Numbered from the stretch's first letter, positions 50,501 through 63,660 are shown. The stretch is DNA of 64,000 nucleotides from Trichoplax adhaerens (GCF_000150275.1 NW_002060947.1:480695-544694); one strand, 5' to 3'. Translations and numbers: made by a program. Notes: generated by a model from the letters alone, not told the origin.

Positions 50501-52514
50501 TGATTACATATTATAATCAAAGCTATTCTATCGGTTAATTTATTTTTTCCTCTCTCTCTCTCTCTCGACATTAAATACGATGAATGATAAAAATGATTTG
50601 AATACAGCAAGGCAGGATCAAGGTTAGGTTGCTATCAAGAAGAACTACAACAGTCTATTATCATGAGAGTGGATGAAAAGCCACGTCATAAAGTGTTTGT
50701 TGCAGAGGATAGAAAATTGGGTACAAGTTAGCCGTGAAATTATCTAAATTAGCATCTCGAGATGGAAATAATGAGGATCGGGGAGAGAGATGGGTAGTTT
50801 TTTCTAGGCATTTTATTTCTTGGCCATGATTAATATTGATTGAAATGCTACGCAAAGAGACTAAAATCAATCATCGATTAACGGAGAACTGATAGGATAT
50901 CGTACTAAACTGTAGACATTTTCTAATAGTTTAAAAAATCAACTATGTTGATCGATAATTATAAAATGACAACAATGAGGGATGGAAAGAGAGATGGATC
51001 GGATATTTTAGGCTTTAATTTCTTGGTCTTGATTGAAATGAAACTTAACGAGACTAAAATCGATCATCGACAAATAGAAAGTTGATATGAAATAGCACTC
51101 AACTGTAGTCATTTTCCAATGTTTTAAAAAAATACTATGCCGATCAATAATAATGATAATGATGAAGGATGAGGAAATAAATGGAAAAGATGTTTTAGGC
51201 TTCAATTCCTTAGCCGTAATCAAAACTGATTGAAATGTAAGGTACCGAGACTAAAATCGGTCTTCGATCGATGGAGAGTTGACGATACGTTATTGCAATA
51301 AATTGTAGTCATTCTTTATCACATAAACACAATCTCAATCTGGCATCCGTGCTGTAATAAAATAGAACACCTCGATCGAAATCGCTAGGCTTGCTTGGTT
51401 TGTGACAGAGCTATCATTTTGAATTATTCAACATGAATCGTAACAAGATATTTCTAGATCGTTCGTAAAGAGTTGCGTTAGATACGACATAGCATTCATG
51501 TGGTGTGATGCTTCATTGCTTCAATTCCATATCAATTACTTTTCAAAATTTAAACAAGAAATAAAAAGTTAACTCAAAGAGATAGATAGGATTGACTAAA
51601 TTACAATGTACCTTTGATGCTCAGCTTACATCGCTAATCGTGCACAGAATAAGGTGCTAGGAACACAACGCTACAATTAGCAGTCATCACTTATTTTCAT
51701 CACATTATTAATTAGCTATCAAGCAATCAGGATACTTTCCATATTCAAATGACATACGCGAAACACTAATCGATACAATATGCTGGCCTACGACTCAATT
51801 CTCATAGAATATCATTTCAACTTTGTCTGACATTTTATTATAGTCGATTTGCAACTTAATATACCCTATATGAGATGTCATAGACGGAATAGAGCAATAC
51901 TTAAGATCTCTATTCATCGTCTGAATTCAGTCTAGCCAAAAACTTAATACGATGGCATAAAAATAGAACTAACATAGAACAGCTTTCAGCTTTTGCAGAT
52001 TATGCTAGTTTTCAATAACGTTCAAGTAATCTCTAAAGGTTAATCTGATAGAAGCAGTGTTCACTTCAGTTACCGTTTGTAAGTCTTTTATTACAGTAAT
52101 TCAATTTTAAATCAGCTCCTAACCAATTAAGCTATAATTAATTATATAATAGCAAGCGGTCCGTCAAGAATAACTAAGGCTATAATTATAACCGAATCAT
52201 ATCCCTTTAACATAATACGTTGTTTCGGTGGTCATTAATGATCGACATTTGGTTAGCCAATAGCGTTATCCAATTATGTTTCGCTACCCATCTTCCTTTG
52301 CATGCCTCGGCTTTGCTTCAAGCTAATCGACCAATTAAGACATATTATTCAAACCTAACATATTCTTAATACTATTGTTCATTTTCATAAGATCATACTA
52401 GGTCAATTTTACCTTGTTTTCCGGCAGTTTTATCCGTATATGAATGGTCAATATGCCTCCATGGCCTAAGACTAGATCGTCTAGCATGATTGTGCAAGCG
52501 TGCATCCCTTGATG
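36680..52514 (-). CDS. Ig/fibronectin-III transmembrane adhesion receptor (L1CAM/neuroglian-like), 5' end unresolved
   Basis: Reading 5' to 3': exon 52514-52413 encodes an Ig-end segment (HQGMHACTIMLDDLVLGHGG); exon 50243-50156 a basic linker; exon about 40638-40352 an Ig domain with SRIELNCSVDAFP, SYIMWTKGG and LLPDTGSYQCSALAG. Then come about five FN3 domains: 40150-39850 (VNVYWTFTHGQDHNSPILAY; YVFRVAGINTVGVGER), 39380-38966, 38892-38490, 38400-38102 (VVAANWVRPARANGIIIGYS) and 37740-37113. The membrane exon (37019-36836) reads FVILFVMGVILALILVYMIY, then a short tail with KETHRAPRPPPQQQPLGQK. A strong acceptor near 36685 then gives Val and a stop (36682-36680), if used. Ig plus five FN3 plus one membrane span is the L1/neuroglian layout, but the tail lacks an evident ankyrin-binding FIGQY motif. 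Signal peptide and first Ig exons were not found. Adhesion at cell contacts is inferred. Confidence 0.82.
41378..41466. mobile_element. Solo arm of the foldback element seen at 14.8 kb
   Basis: From ACTAGTGCAAACTCCCGTCG to GACCTGTCAGA this stretch matches the left arm of the 14806-14973 element in inverse orientation, with few differences, including the outer AACAGATAGTATTACCATTT part. The second arm is absent. It lies in a large intron of the Ig/FN3 gene. Confidence 0.85.
43080..43480. repeat. Three diverged ~160-bp tandem units
   Basis: The phrase AGATCTACCTA (or AGATCGATCTA) plus GACGAT recurs near 43133, 43293 and 43450. Between them GCAGTTTCTCGTTCTA/GCAATTTCTGTTCTA and GAAAAATCGGTGCTCGTT/GAAAAATCGCCGCTCGTT blocks alternate. 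The array is intronic to the Ig/FN3 gene. Confidence 0.8.
44335..45125. repeat. About six diverged ~130-bp tandem units
   Basis: Each unit has an ACATTATTCTAC-like block, a CCAAAATGGCAG-like block with AATACTAATCGT, then AAAACTTCCGT and a GATTTTAAA-like end. The first block falls near 44372, 44508, 44634, 44769, 44906 and 45000. Copies differ by many substitutions, so the array is old. No coding potential. Confidence 0.85.
45190..45845. repeat. Tandem repeat of irregular 65-125-bp units
   Basis: Units contain GAAAACTTTTTCGCAC, a GGTAATATTAGCGTTGGC block, a TAGACTAATCGTGGG block and TAAAACTTCCGTGAATATT. The third block recurs near 45236, 45302, 45406, 45531 and 45722. It shares the AACTTCCGT phrase with the preceding array, so the two arrays may be related. 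Confidence 0.85.
45846..46744. other. Intronic sequence without recognised features
   Basis: Lies within the long intron of the Ig/FN3 gene (exons at 50.2 and 40.6 kb). I see no exon, repeat or RNA here. Confidence 0.4.
46745..47165. repeat. Three diverged ~120-155-bp tandem units
   Basis: A block like CACTGATTGCTTTTAGCTCC followed by AAAAAGAAATAGTAAAAA recurs near 46816, 46935 and 47090. Each is followed by a GGATAGAAA..CC.TAGAC-like block. Intronic, non-coding. Confidence 0.75.
47535..47580. repeat. (TA)n microsatellite
   Basis: A pure TA run of about 30 bases, flanked by ATATCTATATACAT, lies inside a spurious plus-strand open frame. Confidence 0.9.
47876..48215. repeat. Four ~81-bp tandem units
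   Basis: GATATCAATTTAAATTCAT-like starts recur near 47878, 47959, 48041 and 48122, with a partial fifth near 48198. Each continues with CTATCCATCTTATTGG, TTGTTGAGTAGATGAAAT and CTCATCAAGGAAAAATGG. The third and fourth copies are nearly identical, so this array is younger than its neighbours. Confidence 0.9.
48216..50155. other. Intronic sequence with a weak ~410-bp duplication
   Basis: Two stretches near 49375 and 49805 share TTTTATG(G/T)GTG(C/T)AGAAGGATT. Each is followed about 60-70 bases on by a CT-rich CTTTTCTCTCTC tract and an ATTATAAC block. Otherwise nothing recognised. Confidence 0.45.
50156..50243 (-). other. Candidate exon encoding an arginine-rich linker of the Ig/FN3 receptor
   Basis: A gtaagt donor follows an 88-base open stretch coding GLKTGLKRLERKSLL, then HRRPPQQHLRRRDR. 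The upstream Ig exon ends in phase 0 and this one starts in phase 0. It ends in phase 1, and the next Ig exon begins in phase 1 (CT after acceptor gaaacag, giving Ala-Gln-Gly-Ile-Tyr). Eleven of 29 residues are Lys or Arg. The acceptor (caactcttcgag) is only moderate. Confidence 0.5.
50550..50567. repeat. (CT)n microsatellite
   Basis: A run of CT dinucleotides (ctctctctctctctc) in the intron upstream of the 50.2-kb candidate exon. Confidence 0.85.
50640..51330. repeat. Three diverged ~190-200-bp tandem units
   Basis: The block TTTCTTGGCCATGATTAAT or variants, then GATTGAAATG and GAGACTAAAATCGATCATCG, recurs near 50816, 51019 and 51206. Each is followed by AACTGTAGTCATTTTC and preceded by ATGA-GGATG-GGA. 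Intronic; the short minus-strand frames within it are chance. Confidence 0.85.
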
Positions 52515-54562
52515 CTAATTAAAATGAGTCAGCGCTAGACAACCATCGTAAGATAATTTACATAATATTATCAGTTAACATAGCATTCATCATAATAGTA
52601 TTATTTACCGTAGACAAATCAATGCTATAATATACTTAGTCAAAGTTTAAATTAAATTATAATCAGAATCACGATACAAGCATCCACTAATGCATCAATG
52701 TCAGCAACTAAACAGCAGTACATTTACTATTAGTTGATGACTCATACCGTTCTGTTATCCTATTTCGTTAGCGTTATGGCAGTTATGGTATAGTTCAAGC
52801 CAAAAAATGGCACAAAATCGTTGATAGTAAATAGGATAAGGGCAGTTTATGCTTGAAATGTGATGGAAACGGGTTTCAATAGCGTGATAGGCTCTAAGCA
52901 AAAATCAGCATAATTCGTTGTTGTAAGGTTGATAACTAGAGTAGAAAAAATAATAGTACAGTAGTTTGTAGTGGCCCGTCTGCCTAAGGTTATAGTCTTT
53001 CATAGAACGTTTTCAGAACTGAAATTGTACTATCTTATCCTATTTAAACGAGTTACACTAATTAGTTAAGTTATTTAGATAAAAAATAAAATTTTAAGTG
53101 TAAAATGCAAAGATTTGAAGCTAAAAATTTGTCTAATTATCTCTGGACTTTCTTCGGATCCCTAAGTTAATTACACTGATCTTACTTCAATAGTACACTT
53201 AATGATTATTACCAGCATGATTTGACGCTTATACTGTGCTATTTTAAAAGATTCAGTTTAATTGCGCGGGAGTCATATTAATCCTCTTTCTTATAAAATT
53301 ACTTTATTCTTCTGCACGACTCTTCAGTAAATTATTAACTAAGAAATGGACGATAAAGCTGAAAAGTACAGAATCTCAATCAATGTATCGTCTTGACATG
53401 ATGGCACTGAATAATATACTTAGTGAATGTAATAATAATGGAACAGTTACAGATTAAACACGCTTTGAGATGCTATAATTCATGCTATAAAGGAAGATCA
53501 GCTAAGATATTTGATGGCTGCTAAGCAGTTAATAGGTAAAAGAGCTTCAAAGTTTAAGTGATTGCCAGTCTAGCTAGAAAATAAACCTATATACAGTAAG
53601 CGTCATAGTAAACCATCTAATCATTCAATACTGCAAGGAATTAAGATTGCTTTTCCGCGTTATAAGAGATTCAAACTTAAATGAATTAAGCTGTTAAGGC
53701 CTCTAACGATTTATAAATGAGAAATATAGTAGAATCCTAATTTTTTAAATGATTAGTGCTTATTCTATCTTTTAGTATTTGCTAAAGCTACAAATTTACT
53801 TTATAGTATAGGTTTGACCATAATACTCGTTTATGCTTTAGTCCAACTTCGGCACTGTAATTCTAAATGAGACTTCTTTGAAAAAGAAGCCAATTATTCC
53901 GGCTTCGTTTTTACCTCATTTCACTTTGAATTAAATGAGAGATTTAAAGTATAGTAAAATAGAAACATTTATGCTCAGTCTAATTAATCATAGAATTTTG
54001 AGTAGACAACTTAATTCTAAGACTTAATAGAAGTTTAAAATATTATAGTACTTGAATAAGGATGTTCATCTTTACTTTATTTCGTTTTAGCATATAACTA
54101 TGTTTAAAATACTCCAAACAGATGGCAATATTATATAAAGATACAGTTAAATTGCTTATAGATGTTACAAACATTGTATACTACATTTTTTGAAAAATCA
54201 TCCTCTTAAATTTCGAGAAATTCTTGCTCTTTTACCAACATCCCATTTTTTCTTGTGTATTAAGCTATCGATTAACTAATAACACTTCTTGACAAGCAAA
54301 TAGCGCTTGATATATTAAGTTGATAGAGTTACGATAAATATCTAATAAACTGGTATAGGCGGGTAGATTAAATTTGTGTATTAAGTTAATTCTGGTACAT
54401 AACTTCGTTTAAAGGAATTAAGGATCTAATGTTGATTTCATGGCATACTGTACGGAACTTGTGATCGAACACTCTTTAATTTATCACTTGGATAATCATA
54501 GAGTTGAATTGGCAGCGGTAGTTTTATGAGAAAATATCTCAATGTATTCTTTAAATGGCCTC
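52515..54562. other. Region between the receptor 5' exons and the next gene
   Basis: This should contain the missing first exons (signal peptide, further Ig halves) and promoter of the Ig/FN3 receptor if the gene does not extend differently. I could not find a supported exon in it. It is AT-rich and without obvious repeats. Confidence 0.4.
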
Positions 54563-57500
54563 TCATGGTAACGGAGGAAAATTGAGCTTCTTAAACAGAT
54601 CTTCGGGTATATCTGGTAACTTGTCATCTTCGATCAAGAAGGAAGAAATATTAATTAAATCGACAAAAACTCGGAGCCTTTCCCTGTAATATAATAAAAT
54701 AATTATAATAACTATTAGTAAAAGTTCGAAACATAAGCCAATATGTTAATTTGTAAAGTAACAAGTAATGCTGCAAGTATCTCTGCTGTATCAGCTCTTA
54801 ATTGAATGTAACTCTATTTTAATTTACCCTGTGGTTGCTTTTAAATAAGTATAGCCGGAAGTCTGCGCCAAGCCAGATTTGTTACCTATGATTTTATGCA
54901 CCATGGCTGCATGGCTCACTATATTTTCATAAAATTAGTATTGGTAGTTATGTTGACATACGAGTGAGATGCAGTAATACATACGAGTACATGGATATAT
55001 TGCGCTAAAAATATCGTAAAATATTATGCAAATATTAGTTGATGGACGTTATAACTCGAAATTTTTAACGAGAAAAATTAAAAATTACTACAAGAAAACG
55101 AAACATTGTGAGTTTACTGTCGGGTTTTTTCTTTCTGATATCAACCTCTAATACTTATAAATTCTCCATCATCAGGAGGAAAAGTAACCAATAGTCTCAC
55201 TTAAGTCAAAACTGAACTCAGACATTATTGCAAAATCAGTTAGTTTATCGTGCAGTCACAATAACGTGAGCAATCAGTACTTAGATAATAATATAAAACT
55301 AAGCTATTATCTATTCAAAGTATACAAGACATCATAGATAAATTAATATCGATATATTACTCGATGAGTAATTTTGCGAAAACTATCGTATGGTTACTAC
55401 GCAATAGTTACTCCGTAAGAACGGGTGATAAAAATTCTAAAGATAAAGCTGCATCGTCGCAAATTTTCTGTTAGTAATCTTGTAATAGAGAGCAAAGCAC
55501 TGAAACTTTCATAGTCAAATTCTTATCGAATATAGACTGTTTATAAGAAAGTACTTAAACCTTCATTGACAGATGAAGAGATATCTAACAGCCTAACAAA
55601 CATTAGCTACAGATTTACGCTATTCAACTATACAGCATTTTTATTAATAAAATTGATAACGTCTAAGTAAAATTTAAACTTCTCCTTGACCCTTACGTTC
55701 ATTTTATAAAACCGAACAGTATTACGAGATTAAATATTAGATACTGTTAATATAGATACACTTTTAATATGTAGACAAGCACTATTTCGGCTAATCATAT
55801 ATTTTTAGGAATCTCTGTAGAAGAATATTATATTAAGTAGCATTCCACGTAACATTAAAAAAGATCTAACGTATAGAATTGTGTTATGGCAGTATATTTA
55901 AATACCATTTGTAGATATTTATAACGGCTAAAATAAATGCAGTGCCTATCGCTTATATAATTATTAATCGCGAAAGAACAAAAATTCATAATGAAGATAT
56001 CGTATCGATTAATGAAGCTCAACTAAATTTGGTTATAAAATATTATATGATGATGAATAGCTTAACTTACAACGAAATTCAAGAATTGCTTGATCTAAGT
56101 CCTGCAATAAATTTATAATCATGAAAGGCACTTGAAATCGCATCTCATACCTAAGATTTTTCAAAGTAATAAAAAATTCATAATTTTAGTAGTGACAAGT
56201 ATTGTTAAAGTATCTGTCTTAAGATCACAAACCTATAACGATAGATTGCGATAACAGCTCTAAAGGCCTGCAGAGAAAAATTTCTTTCTCCTTAAAAAAA
56301 AGTAATCATTGCTAATGTATTGGCTAAGAGTTTTCTAAACTAAATACAAGTTTTCGTAGAAGACTTAAATCAATGACTATTCATCCATCTATAAGAGAAG
56401 CACTCAATATAAAGCAGAACCATACAATTTTTACCTCTTTCTATGCAAGCTTTGTGCTTTTCTGGATCAAATAATGAATCATACCATCTCTGTAGAAATA
56501 ATATCGTAATGTGGAAGTTACGTATTAGGCAAAAGTGGTACGATATGTTTTTGCCCGATGGCCATAATATAAGACTAATTTTAGTTCTGAATAACAGGTG
56601 AGTTCGTTTTAAATTGACTATCATCATTGTCAAAAATTCTTTTCGCTACAAATATCCGAAATGATACAAAGTACCTGCTACATGTATTATTCCATATTGC
56701 TTTTATCTCTTAATATTACTAACTTAAAATATATCATCAAATAAATTCATTGAGCTACCTCCATCTTTTCGCACTCTCTAATTGAATCAACTTTTTCTTC
56801 ACTGTCGTCGTTTCTCTGCTGATATAAGTTTATAGATAATAAATATTAGTAATTGCAGTGAGGCGAAGTAAATCATATAGTGAGTAGAGTACGCTAATTT
56901 AGTCATTAGGATACCTCCGCTATTTCGCGATTAGCTTTTAACATCGCTGTTACAACATTTGTAAATTTTTTCCAGAAATTGTCTTTATGGAACACGAACT
57001 GTATCACCTTGCTATTTTCCAACCAAAGCTAAAAATGTCAAGCGTGCATGATGGCGCAAGGAAATTGCAAACAGTATTAGAAAATGAAGTTTCTCACATA
57101 ATTTAAGCAACGATTCAATCTGGATTCTATCTGGAATATATGCTACAATTGCTATCTAATAGTCCGATTGCAGCTATATGATCAGCCTACTTCTACTACA
57201 TCACGAAGAGAAGACTTGTTTTCTTCAGCCATAACAGATTCTTGATCATATTCTGCAAGCTCTTCACTATTAAGAATGAATTGAAGAGAACTAATGGTTT
57301 TCTAATATCACAAGGCATAATACATGTTATTAAATTTTTTCCTGTTCAAATTCAGTTGTATAAGTTATAGTACGATACAATTCATTATGGCCAGAGATTT
57401 GTCCTTAAGATATTAAATAATTAAAATAAATTATCGATAAATCATAGTTACAAGTATTGCTTTCGTTTTGACTGGATTCTGCAACCCTGTTAATGGTTAG

Positions 57501-60500
57501 ATGATAAAATGATGTCAAAAAATGAATAACTCATATTTTCAAAATTATGAGTTCATATTATTGCAGTACTAAGCAAATCTGCGCACAACATGTCGATAGC
57601 TAGACATTTTCATTTAAGGGAATGAAAAAAGAAAATAGCTATTCACAATATTAAAGTAATATGCTTATAGGTTTCAATATCGAAATTACTTTCATCGACA
57701 ACAGTTCATACTGTAATAATAATGCGCTCATGTTATAGAAATATAAATTCATTTTGAAAGAGCCTAAATTGTAAATATTCTAACTATTCAATATATTATA
57801 GAGTAAAACTAATTTATTCAGCTAAAATAGTCTTTCAAAATATTGTAATCAGCTATATTATGAACTGATAAATTCACGTTAAGATTACTAATTGAGTAAT
57901 TTACCCTTTTTAGTCCTAGTTTATTCTCCAATAGCCGAAAATTTTTACTTTGAAAACCTGAGCCACGACCAAGAGTAGATCTAGTCGGTTTAGTTTATAA
58001 GCATTATTTTTACTATTTTACCGAATTACTAGTAAGACGTCTTGGAATTCTATTAATATCTAAAATTCTAAAGTCCATTGAGCATACGAGTTCATACGTT
58101 CAACCACAATATATCTTACTTACCTGAATTCAAAAAATTCCACTGTGTGCATTGTATTTAAAATGGCTACTTCATTGCTTACTAACTATTAGATATAATG
58201 AAAAGTTAGTAAGCGAAGGATTATAATATCAATTTAATACATATTTTCTTTTTAATGTGTGGTGCGGCTCTCAAAAATAGCTTTATAGATTGTGGAAAAT
58301 CGCTAAGTGATATGCAAAATTGTAAGATTGATACTATAAGTCCGAGATTGTAGATTAACTTGAAATTCAAGATTGTGTCAATTGGGTATTCGTGCTGAAT
58401 GGCTACAGAAAATATTGCAGCTTTGATTAGGAATTGCTTATTAAAGTGGTTGATAACTAGAGACTATGCGAGTAATTTGATGCTAGATTACTCCAAAATT
58501 ATAGATATAGTTAGATCATAATGTAAATAAGGTGAAGATTTCTTCTCCCGCACTTAATTAGTCTTGTTCTTAATTGAAGAAGTAGATTGCATAGATAAAA
58601 TGAACATCATAAATTATCGAATTATTGATCATTTCTAATTTTAAGACGCTTTATCATGTAATATATTACTGCATTTGTATTTCTCTATAGATAAGTGCCA
58701 CGATATTGATTTTAGTGCGTAACAATATTACAGATCTAAAATGTAGGTAAAATTTAGAATTACTCCATATAACTGCTCTTCTTCGATATCGTATATAATT
58801 TATGTGTGAACTTCAGGTCAGACTGTAATCTTATGGTAATTAATCTCGTGTTATGTGGGTATAATAAGGTGTTTTAAAGTATAAAGTTATAATGCATGTT
58901 TCAGGTCTCAGGATATTCGAAAACTAGTATCATTAATTAATGTTAACGTACATGTATACTTGTATATGCAAGTAAAAGTTCAAATCTGGTAACTTATACA
59001 CTCTTGTAACTGCTCGCAAGTAAGTTAAAAGATATATCAGCGGACTACTTCTTGGAACGAAAAAATCCTGTTTTTGAAAACGCTTAAGCCAATAAGCCTG
59101 CTTTTCATTACCATTACAGGCATTTCTAGTGTTACTATAGTCGAGGCAATATCATGATATAGAAGAAATAAATCGGTCACTTTTTTAGAATATTAGAAGA
59201 TAGATTGATTTTGATTTCAATCCTTTGCTTTATCATTGCATAATTAGTAGCGATATGGCTTTACCTCAAAATTTAGACTAATAGCAAAACCTGGGCTTGC
59301 ACAGCTTTTGCTGGAATTTTATTTAAGGTAGCTAGTGACTATAATATTCATTGGCGATAAGTTTATTATGTAATATGTATCAGCATTAAATTTTGTACTG
59401 AAACTAAAATCTGTTTTGCCTAAGATAAACAAGGTCCAGTACTATCTGTTACGTAGTTATACGATAATCTATAAAACATTTGATGTACTTTAATAAATTC
59501 AATATCTTGGTATTAGCTATTGCTATTCTGCATACTAGTAGCAAATTATCGATATGCGATAATATGATTTATAGAACCATTCATTCACGTCATTATAGTA
59601 GACTTCAACAACTCTTCTAATTGCATTAGAATAAATCGTTATTAAAAGACATATTAGATTATATAGATGAATATTTCTGAATTGAATTACAGATTCCATC
59701 TTTAATTTGTAATAATTAGCGACCGACCTATGCGTGGTTAACTTTTGTTCCTTCTGAAAAGTTAGTAGTACTAATTGAAGATATCTTTGTGCAGATTACT
59801 ACAGTTATATATGCAGTTTTTTGTAATATTTTGGTGATTACAATGGGATCAATGTACTACATATCCTTCATCTCATAGAATTAATAATTAACGATCGATT
59901 TTCCTGTGTGAGCTATTCCTGATAAATAAGTAGTTAACATCGATATCTGTTATTGTTGCGGTTAAAATTAATCGTAACATTATCGCGCTTAGATATTGTT
60001 ATCGTCACGGTATTAATAGTGATATTTTCTGTTCGAACTTGATGTAATATTATTACAATTAAAATACATTTACCTGTTGCATTTTTACTGTAGAAGGTTT
60101 GGAAATTAACCATAAAGCTCTATGGATCATGTATATATTGCATTGATGTTATATATATACATCACGGGAAATAATGGGTGTTAACTTAAAGTATAATTTG
60201 ATATTAACCTCAGATACATTTTTTGTTGTCATGATTGAGATTAATCGAGATATATGCTCTTCTAAAGACTGCATAGTGAGAATAAATATGATTACTTCTA
60301 AACAAATTACTAAACAGCATGCTGAGGAAGATTTATTAAATAATAGGCGAGAATTTTCCTGTTTTAACTTCGTCTCTTACAACATATGCTTTTCAATCGC
60401 TTAGTAAAACAATTACGAATGATAATAATGATACGTATTTGAAAATGAATACTGTTTAGATAATTTACAATCTAATATAGAAATTAGCTACCTTCAGAAT

Positions 60501-63500
60501 TTCACAACATCGTCTTAGTCTTCTAACAATATCAAGTCCCTTTCTTTCATCTTTCATCTAAAGATATTGCAAAAATAATATGATACAAAATGATTTAATA
60601 TTTTCAATCATTCAATTTTTAAGCTACAAAGGTAGCGTATCACTTAATATGCTATTTATTTGTATGTTAGAATATCTGTAAAATTGACTTTTGCAATTCG
60701 TAGTGTATTGATTTTGAAATTATACATAGTAGCAAAAAATTGATCAAATACTAGTCATACTTGTATTGGTAATCGTAATACACATATACTTACAATCTGT
60801 TGAAATAACTCCTTTATAGAATCGATTTCATGATTCAGCTGGCGAAGCCATAATTCAATCACTTAGAAAAAAAGCGAATCTTTTTAATTACGGTACCTAT
60901 ATCATACTCCTGAACCAAAATGTCTACCGTAATATCGATATCGGTATACATCATAAATTAATATCAATTTGTTATTGAGAAAATTTCGAAAATAAGTACA
61001 CTAACATGCTGTAAATCTTAATATGCAGTAGGATAGTAAAGTTGTGTAGACGTATATTCGAACATAATTCAACCAAGGCGTATCCGCTAAGTTCGAGTAG
61101 GTCATGGGTAGTATCATCAGGCATAGTGGTATATTGAATTATTAATATTAACCCAGTTTAATACAGATAGATCGACATAGCATTGGATAAATCTCCTTAT
61201 TCATTATGCAATACTTGCATAGCCGCAACAACGCTTAGTAGCATATTTAAATACGAGTATACTATCACATATAATGTAGCCACTAACATACTAACATCAT
61301 TAGTATGTACTTAAATATAATATTTTCGTATAATTAAAAACACATAGCCTGAAAGCTATTTGTAATAATAAAGAAACTATGATAAAAATAACATTAATAT
61401 ATCGTACAAAGGAAACGTAGTTATCATCGGCATTAGAGCAAGATTCCGCTTGAATAAACTATTTCTTTTGATATTTTGGCCTCAATGAGCCGTCAAGCTA
61501 ACATAAAATTGAAGAAGTTATTTTGAGACCCATCATTGAAACATAAGCAATTAAACGTAAAAATCACGTGGCTACTTTCGCACAGAAAGCGGATATCTGA
61601 ATAGTTGATTATTGAACGTTTTAGATTGCAGAAATTTTCTAATATTTCTATATGCGGGATGCACAATACTATCTATCTGGTAACTATTTACTATGCATGA
61701 AGATGAAATTAATTAAAATTTAGTACCAAGTTATTATACTATTGCTTAAATTCTATTATTTCTAGATTGTATACTAATCAAAATAAAATGTGATTACCTG
61801 CACCTATATTATTAACGTTCCCTATCATTTTAATTTAAGGGATAATGTAAGACCGTTAAATTTCTATCATGACAAAATTATAATATTTTTAAGCTTTCTT
61901 GACGATGCTCCTTCATCAATTTTATTACTTATTTTAAATGATTAAAGCTCTATAGAAGTCGAATATTAATACATGGGATAGGTCAAGACACTGCTTGCAT
62001 AGTTTTGGTGATCTTTAAAAATTGTTTTCGTTATATACAGTAAAGGAATAAAGAGAGAGTTAAGGATCTCAGTTGGTTCTTCTATTCATTCACATATTTG
62101 CTTATAAAAGCATAGTCGGTCTCTTAGGACTTAGAATTGTGTAAAAATTTATAATATTTTAATTTGATTATAATTAAAAGAGTTATTGACTTGTTTATTT
62201 TGATCTCTTAAGATGTAACTGTACAATTCTTATCGGTAAAAGGCCATCTTGTGCTTAAAATTTTTAATAATCAGTATGACCTTATAGTTTAATTCAAAGC
62301 AGGGAAATACTATCTTGCACGCCATTAAGGTTGACAGTAATAAGATGTTTTACGGTAGGCATACGTATTATTATGAAGTACCACAAACAATTTGAATCAA
62401 AGATAACGAAGAAGAGTTTTAAGCATCGATAGAACTAGGTTCACGGTTAATTCTTCATGTTTTTATAAATACTTTTATCCAGAAAACAATCATTCTGACT
62501 CCAAAGTAAAATATTAGACATAGATAAGTGATTAATAGCCATTAAATCAGCGTTTAAATTATTGTAAAGTAGGCCGAAAGCAACTAGTTAGCAATACCAA
62601 TAAATGCAGCTTAGATATAAATTGATTTTAGCAGTATCCATACTTTTATAAATTAAGTCTACGAGAAGATACGATTTAGAACACTGAATAGTTTGTAGCA
62701 GGTTAATATTTGTCAATATCTCATTCATGTTGGATAGTTGATAAAGTATATTAAGCGTATAAATCCTGTCTCAAGTCAAAGTTAATCTTATCTAATATTC
62801 AATGGTTATAGTATCACAACATCGCTTATAATCTAAAAGCTGGTCATGAATGACTTGGAATTAAATGATAGGAACCGTTGATACTATAGATGTGAGTGAG
62901 CATTAGTAAGACTATATCGATTATGTCTATTTTTTTGATTGCGAAAGCTAAATTGCAAAGACTGCATCTAAAACGTTGAGTAATGGAATACTTTAGGAAT
63001 ACTATTGAAATTGGATCGTACTAAACTGTGAGAAATGACGATAGACTATAAAGAATATCGTTTAATAAAACAGCTATAGTAAAGTTCCCGTTTCAAATGA
63101 AAGGGTATATATTCTACACAAAGCAATATATTAAAATGAAAATTTACAGCTAGATTATTTCTTACTACTGTATATATATGCTTACTAAGGTAAAAATTAT
63201 AAGCGGTAGGACGTACAAGACGATTAATCTTGGTTTCGAACACGACTTATCATTTGATAATTGTCATTACTAACTGCACGTAATAAAATCAAAGGCTACT
63301 GTATTAGAGCACTCTTATTAAATATAGCTGTATTTTTATTAATCATGCCTTCCAGATAGGCCTTAATTATATTTCCATTGCTATTAAGACTTGACAATCT
63401 TACCTTGGTGAGCAGTAACAAAAAAAAGTTCATGATGCGAAGGCAGACGATTTGTTTTATGTTCATCATTGAATGCTTTTGTAGGTGAACAATAACAGGA

Positions 63501-63660
63501 TAGCAGTCTTTTGGGCTATTAAATAAACGTTACCAACAAATTATTTGGATAAATTCTGAATCACTATAAAGTAATACGAATTAAAGGGAATTTTATAGAT
63601 AACAGCTATTACCTGCATGATTTTGTCGTATTCAGTCTTATCAGAACCATTCTCTTGACT
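54563..63660 (-). CDS. Unidentified multi-exon gene, 3' part (5' end beyond window)
   Basis: A chain of minus-strand exons joins in consistent phase. About 63660-63613 encodes NGSDKTEYDKIMQ; about 63474-63410 CLRIMNFFFVTAHQ; about 60863-60795 VIELWLRQLNHEIDSIKELF; about 60553-60487 KDERKGLDIVRRLRRCCEIL; about 60118-60074 SFMVNFQTFYSKNAT; 58166-58124 AILNTMHTVEFFEF; 57290-57191 LQFILNSEELAEYDQESVMA; 56818-56759 NDDSEEKVDSIRECEKME; 56489-56435 RWYDSLFDPEKHKACIERG. A short exon near 56260-56230 gives ELLSQSIVIGL. The last, 54683-54563, has LRVFVDLINISSF, then DDKLPDIPEDLFKKL and stop TGA at 54565-54563. The protein is helical and charged, with no membrane span or motif I recognise. I do not know the family. 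Introns are 200-2500 bases, longer than in the left half. Some joins, especially the 56.2-kb exon, are tentative. Confidence 0.6.

Noticed and set aside
57191-57290. Similarity of the NSEEL-containing exon to an ARMC9 segment
   Set aside because: Only a handful of residues agree and neighbouring exons do not fit that family, so no name was given.
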